From positions 2,914,001 through 2,978,000 of the forward strand of contig NZ_CP172558.1 of assembly GCF_046530675.1 (NCBI RefSeq): a stretch of 64,000 bases of DNA, written 5' to 3'. The notes beneath the pieces were generated by a model. That model did not search any database, was not told the origin of the DNA, and worked only from the letters and a program-made list of their open reading frames with translations. Shown one piece after another: positions 27,410 through 37,600 of the stretch (the stretch's first letter is position 1; every line of letters starts with the position of its first letter). The position numbers were made by a program, and so were the translations under genes. The DNA is from Chitinibacter sp046530675 (GTDB taxonomy: Bacteria > Pseudomonadota > Gammaproteobacteria > Burkholderiales > Chitinibacteraceae).

Positions 27410-28525
27410 ATGCTAATAGCAATTTTTTTTGTGGCATTTGTCGCATCAAGCCTAACCGCAGTCATTTTAATTCATACGCAACATTTGCATGCCAATCTCT
27501 CAATGGATAGCGATCTGGCTAGCGTACAAAAATTCCATGCAAAACCCACTCCCCGTATAGGTGGACTACCAGTTGCCATCGGGTTAATTGCAGCAGGAAT
27601 ACTCACACTGTCCAGCAATACTAATCTACAAAATCCGCTCTGGCCTTTATTGATAGCCTCTATGCCTGTATTTTTTGCTGGCTTAGCAGAAGATTTAACA
27701 AAAAAAATCACACCAATGTGTCGCCTCCTAGCTGCATTTCTTTCTGCTGGACTAGCTGCCTGGTTATGTAATGGGGTGCTTCCCAAATTAGGATTGCCCG
27801 GACTTGATGAGCTACTCACTTTTTTACCTATCACTGCACTTTTGTTTACTATTTTTGCAGTCGGCGGTGTCTGTCATTCAATAAACATAATTGATGGTTA
27901 CAACGGACTGATGGCCGGCGTTGCATTGGCAGCACTTGCGGCATTTGGTGCCATTGCCCTAGCGGTGGGAGACCTGCCCTTAGTCGGTTTAACTCTCGCA
28001 AGCGCAGGTGCCATTGCCGGCTTCCTTGTGTGGAACTTTCCTAAAGGAATGATTTTTGCTGGGGACGCCGGAGCCTACCTGATTGGCTTTACTTTGGCTG
28101 AAATAGCAGTATTACTTATTGCCCGCCACCCAGATGTAATTTCACCATGGTTTCCACTTCTGGTATTAATTTATCCTGTATTTGAAACAGTTTTTTCGAT
28201 TTATCGAAAAAAATTTATTCGGCAAATATCTCCAGGGATTCCAGATGCCCTGCACTTTCACATGCTGGTATACAAGCGACTGGTTCGTTGGATGGTTGGT
28301 AGCAAAGAAGCCAAACACCTTACGCGCCGTAATAGCCTGACTGCACCTTATTTGTGGGCGATGTCGATGTTTTCTATTATGCCGGCCATGATCTTCTGGA
28401 AGTCAGAAATCTCTCTGCAAATTTTTACATTAGTTTTCATCTTTGTTTACATATGGTCTTACAAAAGGCTAATAAAATTTCGTGCGCCACGTCAACTAGT
28501 CTTGAGTAAGAAAAAATCGAATTAG
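27410..28525 (+). CDS. WecA/WbpL-type undecaprenyl-phosphate glycosyl-1-phosphate transferase
   Basis: 371-residue integral membrane protein of the MraY/WecA family with about 10-11 helices. It should place the first N-acetylhexosamine-1-phosphate on undecaprenyl phosphate and so start polysaccharide synthesis. Motifs: KFHAKPTPRIGGLPV (about 44-58), GLAEDLTKKITPMCRL, NIIDGYNGLMAG and AGDAGAYLIGF. The sugar cannot be told from sequence. It is the first plus-strand gene of the locus; manC follows after 30 nt. Confidence 0.88.
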   Translation: MLIAIFFVAFVASSLTAVILIHTQHLHANLSMDSDLASVQKFHAKPTPRIGGLPVAIGLIAAGILTLSSNTNLQNPLWPLLIASMPVFFAGLAEDLTKKITPMCRLLAAFLSAGLAAWLCNGVLPKLGLPGLDELLTFLPITALLFTIFAVGGVCHSINIIDGYNGLMAGVALAALAAFGAIALAVGDLPLVGLTLASAGAIAGFLVWNFPKGMIFAGDAGAYLIGFTLAEIAVLLIARHPDVISPWFPLLVLIYPVFETVFSIYRKKFIRQISPGIPDALHFHMLVYKRLVRWMVGSKEAKHLTRRNSLTAPYLWAMSMFSIMPAMIFWKSEISLQIFTLVFIFVYIWSYKRLIKFRAPRQLVLSKKKSN

Positions 28526-28555
28526 TATTTAAACTTCCAATTTACATAGAGACAT

Positions 28556-29983
28556 ATGAGCATTACACCAGTAATTCTATGCGGCGGCTCAGGCACTCGT
28601 ATGTGGCCCCTTTCACGCAGCAACCATCCAAAACAATTTCTTAATTTATATGGAAATGGGAGCTTATTGCAGCAGACAGCGGCGAGACTTCAAAACTTAC
28701 CTGATGTAGCTCCCCCATTGCTGATCAGTAATAATGAACAGCGTTTTTTGGTTGCCGAACAATTACGCGCCGCCGGTGTATCCAATCCCAAAATTGTGCT
28801 CGAACCGATCGGGCGCAATACAGCACCAGCTGTTGCCGCAGCTGCGATTATCGCACTGGAAAACGACCCCGATTCTCTATTAATGGTGTTGCCTTCTGAC
28901 CATGTCATTGCTCATGGCGATGTGTTCCAGCAACTGGTGTTGCAAGCGGCCGGCGTTGCGGCACAGGGCAAGCTAGTGACATTCGGAATTGTGCCAACTG
29001 AACCACATACGGGGTATGGCTACATACGCCGTGGTATTGCTCTTGCAACGGACGATACTTCATTTGAAGTAGCTGCTTTTGTCGAAAAACCCGACTCAGC
29101 AACAGCCGCCAAGTTTTTGGCAAGTGGTGATTTCTACTGGAATAGCGGCATGTTCATGTTCCGAGCCGATATCTATCTAGCTGAGCTGGCAAGATTTCAA
29201 CCCAAGATATTGGAACAAGTGAAAGCCGCCATTCGTGGCTCAACGCGCGATCTCGATTTTCTTCGGCTAGATACCGACGCATTCGAGGCCTGCCCATCCG
29301 ACTCAATTGATTATGCGATCATGGAACACACCGACCATGCAGCATTAATTGTTGCTGCTGATTTGGGCTGGAATGACATTGGCTCTTGGACTGCACTGGC
29401 AGAAGTTACCCCAACAGATAGCCATGGCAATAATATTATTGGCGATGTGGTAGTTGAAGACGTTAAAAACAGCTACCTACGTAGCGAAAATCGCATGATT
29501 GCCGCACTCGGAGTTGAGGATCTGATCGTCGTCGAAACTGCGGATGCAATTCTGGTTGCACACAAAGATAAAGTGCAGGATGTGAAAAACATCGTCAACC
29601 GTTTGCAGGCCGCCGGGCGCAGCGAGTCAGTCATGCACCGTAAGGTCTTCCGACCATGGGGCAGTTATGAGGGCATCGATTCGGGCGCACGCTTCCAGGT
29701 GAAACGCATCGTGGTCAATCCAGGCGCCTCGCTCAGTTTGCAAATGCACTACCATCGTGCCGAACACTGGATTGTGGTCAGCGGAACCGCTCGCGTCGTT
29801 AACGGTGAGCAAACCTTGCTGCTGACCGAAAACCAGTCGACCTATATCCCGATAGGTGCCACACACCGTTTGGAAAACCCCGGCAAATTCCCGTTGGAAA
29901 TGATCGAAGTCCAGTCAGGCAGCTATCTGGGCGAAGACGATATTGTGCGGTTTGAAGATACCTATGGTCGGGTGGGAGCGTAA
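28556..29983 (+). CDS. manC: Mannose-1-P guanylyltransferase / mannose-6-P isomerase ManC
   Basis: 475-residue bifunctional enzyme making GDP-mannose. The N-terminal nucleotidyltransferase has GGSGTRMWPLSR at 9-20 and the FVEKPD motif. The C-terminal cupin (about 350-465; RPWGSYEGID, HRAEHWIVVSGTA) is the type II phosphomannose isomerase half, which takes fructose-6-P to mannose-6-P. Followed by manB after 2 nt, so the pair supplies GDP-mannose for the polysaccharide made by this locus. Confidence 0.95.
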   Translation: MSITPVILCGGSGTRMWPLSRSNHPKQFLNLYGNGSLLQQTAARLQNLPDVAPPLLISNNEQRFLVAEQLRAAGVSNPKIVLEPIGRNTAPAVAAAAIIALENDPDSLLMVLPSDHVIAHGDVFQQLVLQAAGVAAQGKLVTFGIVPTEPHTGYGYIRRGIALATDDTSFEVAAFVEKPDSATAAKFLASGDFYWNSGMFMFRADIYLAELARFQPKILEQVKAAIRGSTRDLDFLRLDTDAFEACPSDSIDYAIMEHTDHAALIVAADLGWNDIGSWTALAEVTPTDSHGNNIIGDVVVEDVKNSYLRSENRMIAALGVEDLIVVETADAILVAHKDKVQDVKNIVNRLQAAGRSESVMHRKVFRPWGSYEGIDSGARFQVKRIVVNPGASLSLQMHYHRAEHWIVVSGTARVVNGEQTLLLTENQSTYIPIGATHRLENPGKFPLEMIEVQSGSYLGEDDIVRFEDTYGRVGA

Positions 29984-29985
29984 AC

Positions 29986-31362
29986 ATGAGCCAACTGACC
30001 TGCTTCAAAGCGTATGACATTCGCGGCCAACTCGGCACCGAGCTGAACGAAGATATCGCTTACCGGATCGGCCGCGCCTATGGCGAATACCTGAAACCCA
30101 AGCGCATGGTCGTCGGCGGCGATGTCCGGCTCACTTCTGTGTCACTCAAGCTGGCGCTCGCCAACGGTTTGATGGACGCCGGTTGCGATGTCATCGATCT
30201 CGGTCTGACGGGCACAGAGGAAGTCTACTTCGCGGCGTTTCATCTCGACGTTGACGGCGGCATCGAAGTCACCGCCAGCCATAATCCAATGGATTACAAC
30301 GGCATGAAACTGGTAAAGCGCGGCGCGGTGCCGATCAGCGGCGATACCGGCTTGCGCGACATTCAGCGCCTGGCCGAAGCCAATAAGTTCGCACCGGTGA
30401 CGCAGCGCGGTCGTTTGAGCGAACAATCGATTCTGGCCGACTACGTGCAGCACCTGCTTGGCTACATCGATATCTCACAACTCAAGCCGTTGAAAATTGT
30501 GCTCAACGCCGGCAACGGCGCCGCAGGCCATGTGGTCGATGCACTCGAAGCGCAATTTGCCGCTGCCAAGGTACCGGTGCAATTCATCAAGGTGCACAAC
30601 ACGCCGGATGGCCAGTTCCCCAATGGCATCCCTAATCCTTTGTTGCCGGAAAACCGCGCCGATACTACTAACGCGGTCAAAGCCCACGGCGCCGATCTGG
30701 GCGTCGCGTGGGACGGCGACTTTGATCGCTGCTTCCTGTTTGATGAGCATGGCGAATTTATTGAGGGGTATTATATTGTAGGCCTATTGGCCAAATCCTT
30801 TCTAGCACATACCCCCGGCTCTAAAATCATTCACGATCCACGCCTGACGTGGAATACCGTCGATGTCGTCGAGCAAGCCGGCGGCGTGGCAATCCAGAGC
30901 AAGACCGGGCACGCCTTCATCAAGGAGCGGATGCGCAAGGAAGACGCAATTTATGGGGGTGAAATGAGCGCCCATCATTACTTCCGCGACTTTGCCTATT
31001 GCGATAGCGGCATGATTCCGTGGTTACTTGTAATTGAGCTGATGAGTCGCAGCGGACAAACCCTGTCGGCCATGGTTAGCGAACGCATTGCCGCCTTCCC
31101 ATCGTCCGGTGAAATCAACCGCGTGGTGACCGATGCCAAGGCGACAATTGCCAAAGTGCGCGCTGCATTTGAAGCCGAAGCCGTGGCGGTCGACGAAACC
31201 GACGGTGTTAGTCTGGATTGCGGTAATTGGCGCTTTAATCTGCGCAGCAGCAATACCGAGCCAGTAATTCGATTAAATGTAGAAACTCGATTAGACCCTA
31301 AGTTAATGCTACAAAAAACCAAACAAATCTTATTACTGATCGAGGAGTTAAAAAAAGTTTAA
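29986..31362 (+). CDS. manB: Phosphomannomutase ManB/CpsG
   Basis: 458-residue alpha-D-phosphohexomutase interconverting mannose-6-P and mannose-1-P between the two ManC steps. Phosphoserine loop TASHNPMDYNG with Ser98, metal loop DGDFDRC at about 243-249, sugar-binding loop GGEMSAHHYF and phosphate-binding loop RSSNTEP near the C-terminus. Close to the CpsG subgroup from the start MSQLTCFKAYDIRG. Base composition is like the core genome, unlike the genes from 34.6 kb on. Confidence 0.94.
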   Translation: MSQLTCFKAYDIRGQLGTELNEDIAYRIGRAYGEYLKPKRMVVGGDVRLTSVSLKLALANGLMDAGCDVIDLGLTGTEEVYFAAFHLDVDGGIEVTASHNPMDYNGMKLVKRGAVPISGDTGLRDIQRLAEANKFAPVTQRGRLSEQSILADYVQHLLGYIDISQLKPLKIVLNAGNGAAGHVVDALEAQFAAAKVPVQFIKVHNTPDGQFPNGIPNPLLPENRADTTNAVKAHGADLGVAWDGDFDRCFLFDEHGEFIEGYYIVGLLAKSFLAHTPGSKIIHDPRLTWNTVDVVEQAGGVAIQSKTGHAFIKERMRKEDAIYGGEMSAHHYFRDFAYCDSGMIPWLLVIELMSRSGQTLSAMVSERIAAFPSSGEINRVVTDAKATIAKVRAAFEAEAVAVDETDGVSLDCGNWRFNLRSSNTEPVIRLNVETRLDPKLMLQKTKQILLLIEELKKV

Positions 31363-31515
31363 ATACTTGATCATGCTTGCATAGAAAACAATGCACGAAA
31401 AATCGCTCTTAATACTTAGTATCAATAAAAGTCAAACTACCTATGGGCGTGATCACACCTATACTCTCAACCCCCTCGTCTATTCATCAACCCCAGAAAC
31501 CCATATCCCTAATTA

Positions 31516-33552
31516 ATGCACAACAAATCGTTAATTCATCCAAGCTACCGTCCAGACATTGATGGGCTACGCGCCATCGCAATTCTATCGGTTGTCCTTT
31601 TCCATGCATTTCCGGGCACCATTAAAGGCGGCTTTATCGGGGTTGACATATTTTTTGTCATATCAGGATTTTTAATTTCTAGCATTATTTTCTCAAGTCA
31701 GGAAAATGACCGTTTCAGCTTTATCACTTTCTACAGTCGCCGTATTAGACGGATCTTCCCTGCACTCACACTGGTTCTTATAGCGTGCCTCGTATTCGGC
31801 TGGTTTTCATTACTTTCCGACGAGTACAAACAGTTAGGAAAACATATTGCAGGCGGAGCAGGTTTTCTTGCCAATTATATTCTCTGGGGAGAAAGCGGCT
31901 ATTTTGATAACCTTGCAGAAACGAAACCCTTGCTCCATTTGTGGTCACTGGGAATCGAAGAGCAGTTCTATATTTTCTGGCCAGTCGTTTTGTGGTTTGC
32001 ATGGAGAAGCAGGCTAAACCGGATCACGATCCTGTTTAGCTTGGCTGCTATTTCATTTTTCCTAAACATAAAAACAATAAAATCTGATTCTGTTGCCGCA
32101 TTTTATTCACCGCAAACCCGATTCTGGGAACTATTGATTGGTTCGACCCTAGCCTACTTCAGCCTTCACAAACACGATATTCTGAAAGTAACCAGACAAA
32201 AACTTGACCTTGTGCTGGAAAGAATTGTGTATACCCGTCCAATAAGGAACGATGGAAGAACATTAGCAAATATTCAATCGCTGTTTGGAGCAATCCTGAT
32301 TGCCATGGGCCTTTGCCTCATTACCAATGATCGATTATTTCCCGGTTACTGGGCTTTAATGCCAACATTCGGCACTTTTTTAATTATTGCAGCAGGATCG
32401 CAAGCCTATATTAATCGCGTCATCCTATCCAACCGACTTCTGGTCTGGGTTGGACTAATCAGTTTTCCATTTTATTTATGGCATTGGCCATTATTGTCTT
32501 TCGCGCACATTATCGAAGGCGAAACTCCAAGTAAAGTCATTCGAATTTCTGTGATTTTCCTGGCAATATTCTTATCTTGGCTTACGACAAAATTGGTGGA
32601 AAGACCATTCCGATTCGGGGGGCAGGGGCAGCTTAAAACAGTACCCCTCCTGGTTGTGATGATTGTTACTGGCAGCTTGGGCTATTACACATTTATTAAT
32701 CATGGGCTACCTTCTAGAGTCAAGGCGTTCGAAAAAATCAGCAAAGCAACGAGCGACTGGGAAGGTTATAAAGGCTATACAAGAGAAACCATCAACAACA
32801 ATGGTTTTATGGCCAAACATTCAAACCTTCAACAGATTACGATGTTTGTTGGAAACAGCAATGCCGTACAGTATGCGCCCAGAGTCGGGCATTTAATAGA
32901 AATTGATCCAAATCACAACTACAGTGCAATATTCGTTCATGGAGAAGGCTGTTTTCCAATCAGAAATATAAGGGGCAATATGCCACCACGTTGCGATCAA
33001 CTCATGGAACGTGCTTATCTGATAGCAACATCAAAATATGAAGTAAAACGAGTAGTTATTGCTGGGCTGTGGGATGCGCAATTCAAACGCGGCACCTACA
33101 CATATAGCCAAAATGGGCAACACTACATCATCTCAGAAGGCAGCATAGGCTATAAACTCGCCATCAGTGAGTTTGCTAGTTACATTAAAGAATTGATCAA
33201 AAATGGCAAAGAGGTTTATGTAATATTAAGTATTCCATCCGGCACCGAATTTGATCCTAAATCAATGGCAAAAAGATCACTTGCTGAATTTCCCAATATA
33301 TTCAGAATCCAAACCAGTGGAATTTCACGTGACAACCTAGAGAGAAAATATGGAAAAATTAACCAAGATCTAAAAAAAGCAGTATCGGATGCAGGAGCCA
33401 AGATTATTGACCCAAAATCCAGTTTATGCACTACAACTCAATGTCAGGCTATAGACGAGCACGGTGAACCAATATTTAAAGATAGTGTGCATTTACGCGC
33501 TACATTTGTGCGGGAGCGCGCTACGTTTATCGACCCGGTGATGAAGCCCTAA
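31516..33552 (+). CDS. OafA-type O-acyltransferase with C-terminal SGNH domain
   Basis: 678 residues. The N-terminal acyltransferase-3 domain (about 1-390, ten or so helices) starts YRPDIDGLRAIAILSVVLFH, with the catalytic-type histidine and the motif SLGIEEQFYIFWPV. A periplasmic SGNH-like domain (about 430-670) has a block I VGNSNAVQ (Ser kept, canonical GDS replaced by GNS) and block V DSVHLR. Such proteins acetylate O-antigen or other surface sugars. Last plus-strand gene of the locus, convergent with the large minus-strand operon. Confidence 0.9.
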   Translation: MHNKSLIHPSYRPDIDGLRAIAILSVVLFHAFPGTIKGGFIGVDIFFVISGFLISSIIFSSQENDRFSFITFYSRRIRRIFPALTLVLIACLVFGWFSLLSDEYKQLGKHIAGGAGFLANYILWGESGYFDNLAETKPLLHLWSLGIEEQFYIFWPVVLWFAWRSRLNRITILFSLAAISFFLNIKTIKSDSVAAFYSPQTRFWELLIGSTLAYFSLHKHDILKVTRQKLDLVLERIVYTRPIRNDGRTLANIQSLFGAILIAMGLCLITNDRLFPGYWALMPTFGTFLIIAAGSQAYINRVILSNRLLVWVGLISFPFYLWHWPLLSFAHIIEGETPSKVIRISVIFLAIFLSWLTTKLVERPFRFGGQGQLKTVPLLVVMIVTGSLGYYTFINHGLPSRVKAFEKISKATSDWEGYKGYTRETINNNGFMAKHSNLQQITMFVGNSNAVQYAPRVGHLIEIDPNHNYSAIFVHGEGCFPIRNIRGNMPPRCDQLMERAYLIATSKYEVKRVVIAGLWDAQFKRGTYTYSQNGQHYIISEGSIGYKLAISEFASYIKELIKNGKEVYVILSIPSGTEFDPKSMAKRSLAEFPNIFRIQTSGISRDNLERKYGKINQDLKKAVSDAGAKIIDPKSSLCTTTQCQAIDEHGEPIFKDSVHLRATFVRERATFIDPVMKP

Positions 33553-33587
33553 CCTAGCCTCCAGAGAAAGCCTAGTTTTACCTCCGA

Positions 33588-34637
33588 TTAATTACATAAC
33601 ACAAACTCAACCTGGGCGGCGATCTGCGCCCAGGACAATTCCATTTGCTCATTTATCAAAGCTGATACACATTCTTGATAACGCAAATCCGAATGAATCA
33701 ACTCACACAAGGCGGCACGCACGCCATCAACAGTTGCGTCACAATATATTGCCCCCCCCTTCAATTGATCTGGTAGCGCACCAACTCGCGTAGCAATTAC
33801 AGGAATATTTGCGGCTATCGCAATGGTTGCAACACCACTCTGTGATGCCTCAATATAAGGTAACGCAAGAATATGGCACTGATTTGCGAATGCAGCAATT
33901 TCCCCATCTTCCAACCAACGATCAATGATTTGTTTTTTTTGATCAGGAATTCCACTGTAATCGATATCCACCGAATGGCGACCAGCAATCAACAACTGAT
34001 CAAACTCAGAGTCATCAAGCCCGGCTACCGCATCAACCAGTAACTGCACCCCTTTGTAGGCATTTACACGTCCCAAAAATGCAATATTCGGTTTTGCCTG
34101 CCACTGACGCGGCTTGCAAATCAACCCATCAGGTACAATCAGCCCATGTGGGATCACGTGAATCTTTAACTTAGAGTCAATTCGCTGCCTCAACTGCACC
34201 TCTACAGGCATACTCAAAACTATGATCTTTGCCGCCCATTTGACCGATGCATCCATCAACCATTGTTCAATTGCCGTGCCTTCACCAGGATGAAACACCG
34301 CGTCATGAACTGTAACTACACTAGCTTTACCCAACAGCTTCCCACATGCAATAAACCAAGGATTCCAAGGGTGATAGTATGGAAAATAATATACGCGATG
34401 CCTTAATAATGACGGCAATAGCCACAGCGTCAACATCGGTAAATAAAATAGCGTGCTAAAGACAAAAGAAATCATAGAACGGAATGTGGGTACTTGTACG
34501 GCTGCACAAGGAACATTCTCGTTGCAATAGCGTGACACAATTGCAGTATGTGGCTGAGAAAAGTTATTGATAATATTGGTGGCATAAACAACACAACCAC
34601 CAAGTCGGCCGAGACTAAATGCAAGTACGTTGATCAT
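33588..34637 (-). CDS. Group 1 (GT4-like) glycosyltransferase
   Basis: 349-residue GT-B fold cytoplasmic glycosyltransferase. The C-terminal half has FLGRVNAYKGVQLLVDAV (nucleotide-sugar domain) and a final donor-site region LPYIEASQSGVATIAIAAN, where ExxxxxG is partly kept. Donor and acceptor are unknown. I use ATG 34637, whose ATGA overlaps the stop of the upstream acyltransferase gene; the longer frame runs into that gene. Last gene of the minus-strand operon. A C8 run lies at 33752-33759. Confidence 0.85.
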   Translation of the reverse strand: MINVLAFSLGRLGGCVVYATNIINNFSQPHTAIVSRYCNENVPCAAVQVPTFRSMISFVFSTLFYLPMLTLWLLPSLLRHRVYYFPYYHPWNPWFIACGKLLGKASVVTVHDAVFHPGEGTAIEQWLMDASVKWAAKIIVLSMPVEVQLRQRIDSKLKIHVIPHGLIVPDGLICKPRQWQAKPNIAFLGRVNAYKGVQLLVDAVAGLDDSEFDQLLIAGRHSVDIDYSGIPDQKKQIIDRWLEDGEIAAFANQCHILALPYIEASQSGVATIAIAANIPVIATRVGALPDQLKGGAIYCDATVDGVRAALCELIHSDLRYQECVSALINEQMELSWAQIAAQVEFVLCN

Positions 34638-35554
34638 GTCAATGCCTTCAAAAAATAATTCTTCCGCATTAGCCAAATTATCACGACAGACATAAGCATT
34701 GTCGAAAAAAATTCAAAAATTGATGCCAATGGAAGAATAGAGAAACCTCTAATAACAGTTAAAACAAAATAATGAACCAAATAAACACCCAAAGAGCACT
34801 CAGCTACAAGCTGTGTCACTCGGCCATTTGGTAAAGGATGAAGTTCAACAAAACATCTAAATAAACAAACGCTGTACAAAAAAACAAATGGAGAATGATA
34901 GCGGTAAAAAAACTCCACCGGATGACCTGCCCGCCAAGAAAAAAACCAAGTAAGAAGAAATATACACAAGAAAGAAATTATCGCCAAAAAAGCAGACATT
35001 CTATATGATAAAAAACCAAACCCAGAGCGAAAAAAATAAGCACCTATCATAAAATATGTGAAATAAAATGGGATCACATAAAAATCAACACCCAGAAAAA
35101 TAATCCGCTCATCTGGGAAGAAGAAGAACAAAGCATAGCTTATCGCACCCAAAAACAAGGAGGATCTAAAAAAACCAAAAGACTCTCCCAAAAAAAATAA
35201 CAATGGAGCACAAGAAATTAAAACAAATAAAAAATAAAAATACCACAAATGATACGAGAAGCCATCAAGCCATGTCAGCTCTCCAAAAAAACCATAAAAT
35301 GGAACCCAAAACAAACCAACAATAAAGAATTTTTTAAATCTATTAAAAATAAAATAAAGATCATTTTTTCTGCCACCCCACAAAAACCCACTAATCATTA
35401 AAAAAACTGGGACAGCACAACGCGCAGCTGAATCGAAAAAATTTATCACCACCCACTCAAAACCTGATGTTTTATTAAACCCAATAGCAATAACATGAAC
35501 AAGAACCACCAAATAACAGGAAAGAGACCTCAAGAACAAAACCGAACCATTCAT
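34634..35554 (-). CDS. Acyltransferase-3 family membrane protein
   Basis: 306 residues with about nine or ten hydrophobic helices. It starts MNGSVLFLRSLSCYLVVLVH with the conserved His of the acyltransferase-3 family and has PVFLMISGFLWGGR. It probably transfers acetyl or another acyl group to a sugar of the repeat unit; no SGNH domain is attached, unlike the plus-strand acyltransferase. Overlaps both neighbours by 4 nt in the operon. Very A+T-rich. Confidence 0.82.
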   Translation of the reverse strand: MNGSVLFLRSLSCYLVVLVHVIAIGFNKTSGFEWVVINFFDSAARCAVPVFLMISGFLWGGRKNDLYFIFNRFKKFFIVGLFWVPFYGFFGELTWLDGFSYHLWYFYFLFVLISCAPLLFFLGESFGFFRSSLFLGAISYALFFFFPDERIIFLGVDFYVIPFYFTYFMIGAYFFRSGFGFLSYRMSAFLAIISFLCIFLLTWFFSWRAGHPVEFFYRYHSPFVFLYSVCLFRCFVELHPLPNGRVTQLVAECSLGVYLVHYFVLTVIRGFSILPLASIFEFFSTMLMSVVIIWLMRKNYFLKALT

Positions 35555-36588
35555 AACGACACCAAAATTATATTTTTATAATTCAGCCATCCATCAATTG
35601 CATTTTTTGAAAAATAAATCCAAATAAAAAATGATAAAAATGACAGAAATGAAACAACAACAACAAAAAAATATCTAAAAACTCCATCTAGCCGTTTTAG
35701 ATCATCAACAAAGAACAAAATTGTAAACGGTGAAAAATAAAATGACATTCGATCAACGATCGTGGAATTTACCAAGGCAAGGCAAAGAAAAGCAGCATAT
35801 AAAAAAGCCAACCTATGCAAGAAAATTCTTATAAAAGAATCGCGTCGAACATTTAAAAAAGAGCAGCAAACAATATGAAATACAGACAAGGTCACTGGAA
35901 CAAATAGCCTTAAATAAACGCCAGACGACTCATACTGACCCGAAGAATACACTCCCATTTTATTATAAAAAACACCAAAACCAAGCGAGAAAACGAACAG
36001 CGCAATTAATAAAGAATTTTTAAAACGAAAGGCCAAAAATAAATATAAGCAAATAGCAAATGCTGCTGAATAATGAAAAAAAATCGAACAAAGAAAAAAG
36101 AACAAGCCTCGTTTACGAGAACCTATGTGAATGGATGAGACGGCAAGAAGAAACATCCCCACGGCTGCCGATTGACGAACAAATCCCATTCCTAGAACAA
36201 ACAATACAGACCCAGATAACAAAAATAAAAAATAATAAAAATTAATTTCAAATGTTTTACAAAAAAACCAGAAACCCAAAAACAATATACTGGAACAAAC
36301 AAAATTTACAAAATAGATGTCGCCACCAATAGTTGCAGACAGTATATTGAGCATGATATATAGCGGCTCAACCCCCATCAAATACTGACCCTCATCAATC
36401 ATTCTATTAATGATTTGATACATTGAAAGATAAGAATCCCAATCCCCCCCCACCTCCAACCTTAAACCAAAAAACAGAACGGAAAAGATCAAAAAAAAAG
36501 TCCGGAAGAGACTTTTACCTGGCACGATTAAAAACCTATCAAAAAAGCCTAGTACCATGCAAGAAAAAACATAAAAATAATAAACCAT
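35551..36588 (-). CDS. EpsG/Wzy-like polysaccharide polymerase
   Basis: 345 residues with about 10 predicted membrane helices and the segment RLEVGGDWDSYLSMYQ after helix 2, which is the typical acidic/aromatic motif of the EpsG family. Position in a Wzx/Wzz locus fits a Wzy polymerase that joins repeat units at the periplasmic face; this is inference because Wzy proteins share little sequence. Extremely A+T-rich. Its start is one base from the neighbouring glycosyltransferase stop. Confidence 0.78.
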   Translation of the reverse strand: MVYYFYVFSCMVLGFFDRFLIVPGKSLFRTFFLIFSVLFFGLRLEVGGDWDSYLSMYQIINRMIDEGQYLMGVEPLYIMLNILSATIGGDIYFVNFVCSSILFLGFWFFCKTFEINFYYFLFLLSGSVLFVLGMGFVRQSAAVGMFLLAVSSIHIGSRKRGLFFFLCSIFFHYSAAFAICLYLFLAFRFKNSLLIALFVFSLGFGVFYNKMGVYSSGQYESSGVYLRLFVPVTLSVFHIVCCSFLNVRRDSFIRIFLHRLAFLYAAFLCLALVNSTIVDRMSFYFSPFTILFFVDDLKRLDGVFRYFFVVVVSFLSFLSFFIWIYFSKNAIDGWLNYKNIILVSL

Positions 36589-36589
36589 A

Positions 36590-37600
36590 CTAACCTTGAT
36601 ATGCGTCCAGATAGTTACATTTCATCTTAATCAAATCCCACTCCTCCCTTCTTTCTATCGCGATAGAAAGAAGAAAATTATAATTCAAGTAAAGATAGTC
36701 CAGCGAAGCTAAAATGGATAATTCATTATTATTAAATAGTAACTTTTGATCAGTCACACATTCAAAACAGCCACCTACATTACTTAATAATACTGGCAAT
36801 CCCGCACTAGCCGCCTCAATCGCTGACATAGGCAGCCCTTCACTCTCAGAAGCTAAAATAAATGCATCGTAATCACAAAATCGATCAAATGAAGCAATGG
36901 CTCCCAAGAATCTCACATTAGCCATTTCATGGAAATGCGTGCGAAGTGGTCCCGCCCCTACTACAGTAAGATGAAATCGTGGGTCATTTCGAATCGCGGC
37001 CATTAATAAATCAATCCGCTTTGGTGATGCCAACCTACCTACAAATAATAATTGCAATGGTTCGGTAGGTAATTTCATACCACGAGGAGGCATAGCAAAT
37101 ACAGCATTACGAATAAGTTGCAATCGGGCTGGCGCAATGCGAATTTTTTCAATTGCCTTATCATAATCAGCTTGCGAAACACAAATAATCAAATCACTCA
37201 TATGTGCGAGCACATATTCCATAAAAACAAAAATAGGCCTCAACCATTTGTTTTTGTATAAGCATGACCATCCATGAGATACATAAATGCAGCGAAATGT
37301 ATAAAAAATACGTGCCAAGCGGCAATACAAACCAGCATTTGCAGAACTGGAGATGATCACATCATACTGTTGAATTCTAATCAAATTAATAAGAAATATA
37401 AAAAATGGCAGCGAAAATAAACTGCGTATACCTCTATGATAATGATTAGATGTGGCTAGTTGTTGCATCCCCAACCATCCGCATTCATCAGTGATAATGT
37501 GAATTTCAGCATGGCCAACTAAAAGCCGACATTGATCCCGCACCCATGTTTGGGCTCCCCCGATTTCACTTTTAGTAATTACAAACAGTATTTTTCTCAT
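36590..37600 (-). CDS. GT4-like glycosyltransferase
   Basis: 336 residues, GT-B fold. N-terminal acceptor domain starts MRKILFVITKSEIGGAQTWV, the GGA(Q/E) loop of family 4. C-terminal donor domain has LLFVGRLASPKRIDLLMAAI and FILASESEGLPMSAIEAASAG with the E-x7-E motif. It likely adds one sugar of the repeat unit in the cytoplasm; the sugar is unknown. ATGA overlap with the upstream glycosyltransferase. Confidence 0.88.
   Translation of the reverse strand: MRKILFVITKSEIGGAQTWVRDQCRLLVGHAEIHIITDECGWLGMQQLATSNHYHRGIRSLFSLPFFIFLINLIRIQQYDVIISSSANAGLYCRLARIFYTFRCIYVSHGWSCLYKNKWLRPIFVFMEYVLAHMSDLIICVSQADYDKAIEKIRIAPARLQLIRNAVFAMPPRGMKLPTEPLQLLFVGRLASPKRIDLLMAAIRNDPRFHLTVVGAGPLRTHFHEMANVRFLGAIASFDRFCDYDAFILASESEGLPMSAIEAASAGLPVLLSNVGGCFECVTDQKLLFNNNELSILASLDYLYLNYNFLLSIAIERREEWDLIKMKCNYLDAYQG

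Noticed and set aside
27232..27510. Two overlapping open frames on opposite strands between rng and the WecA-like gene
   Set aside because: No recognisable family, no good ribosome site, and unusual composition rich in Cys and His; probably non-coding.
36060..36245. 61-codon plus-strand frame opposite the Wzy-like gene
   Set aside because: Low-complexity Lys/Asn-rich antisense frame of an A+T-rich membrane protein gene.
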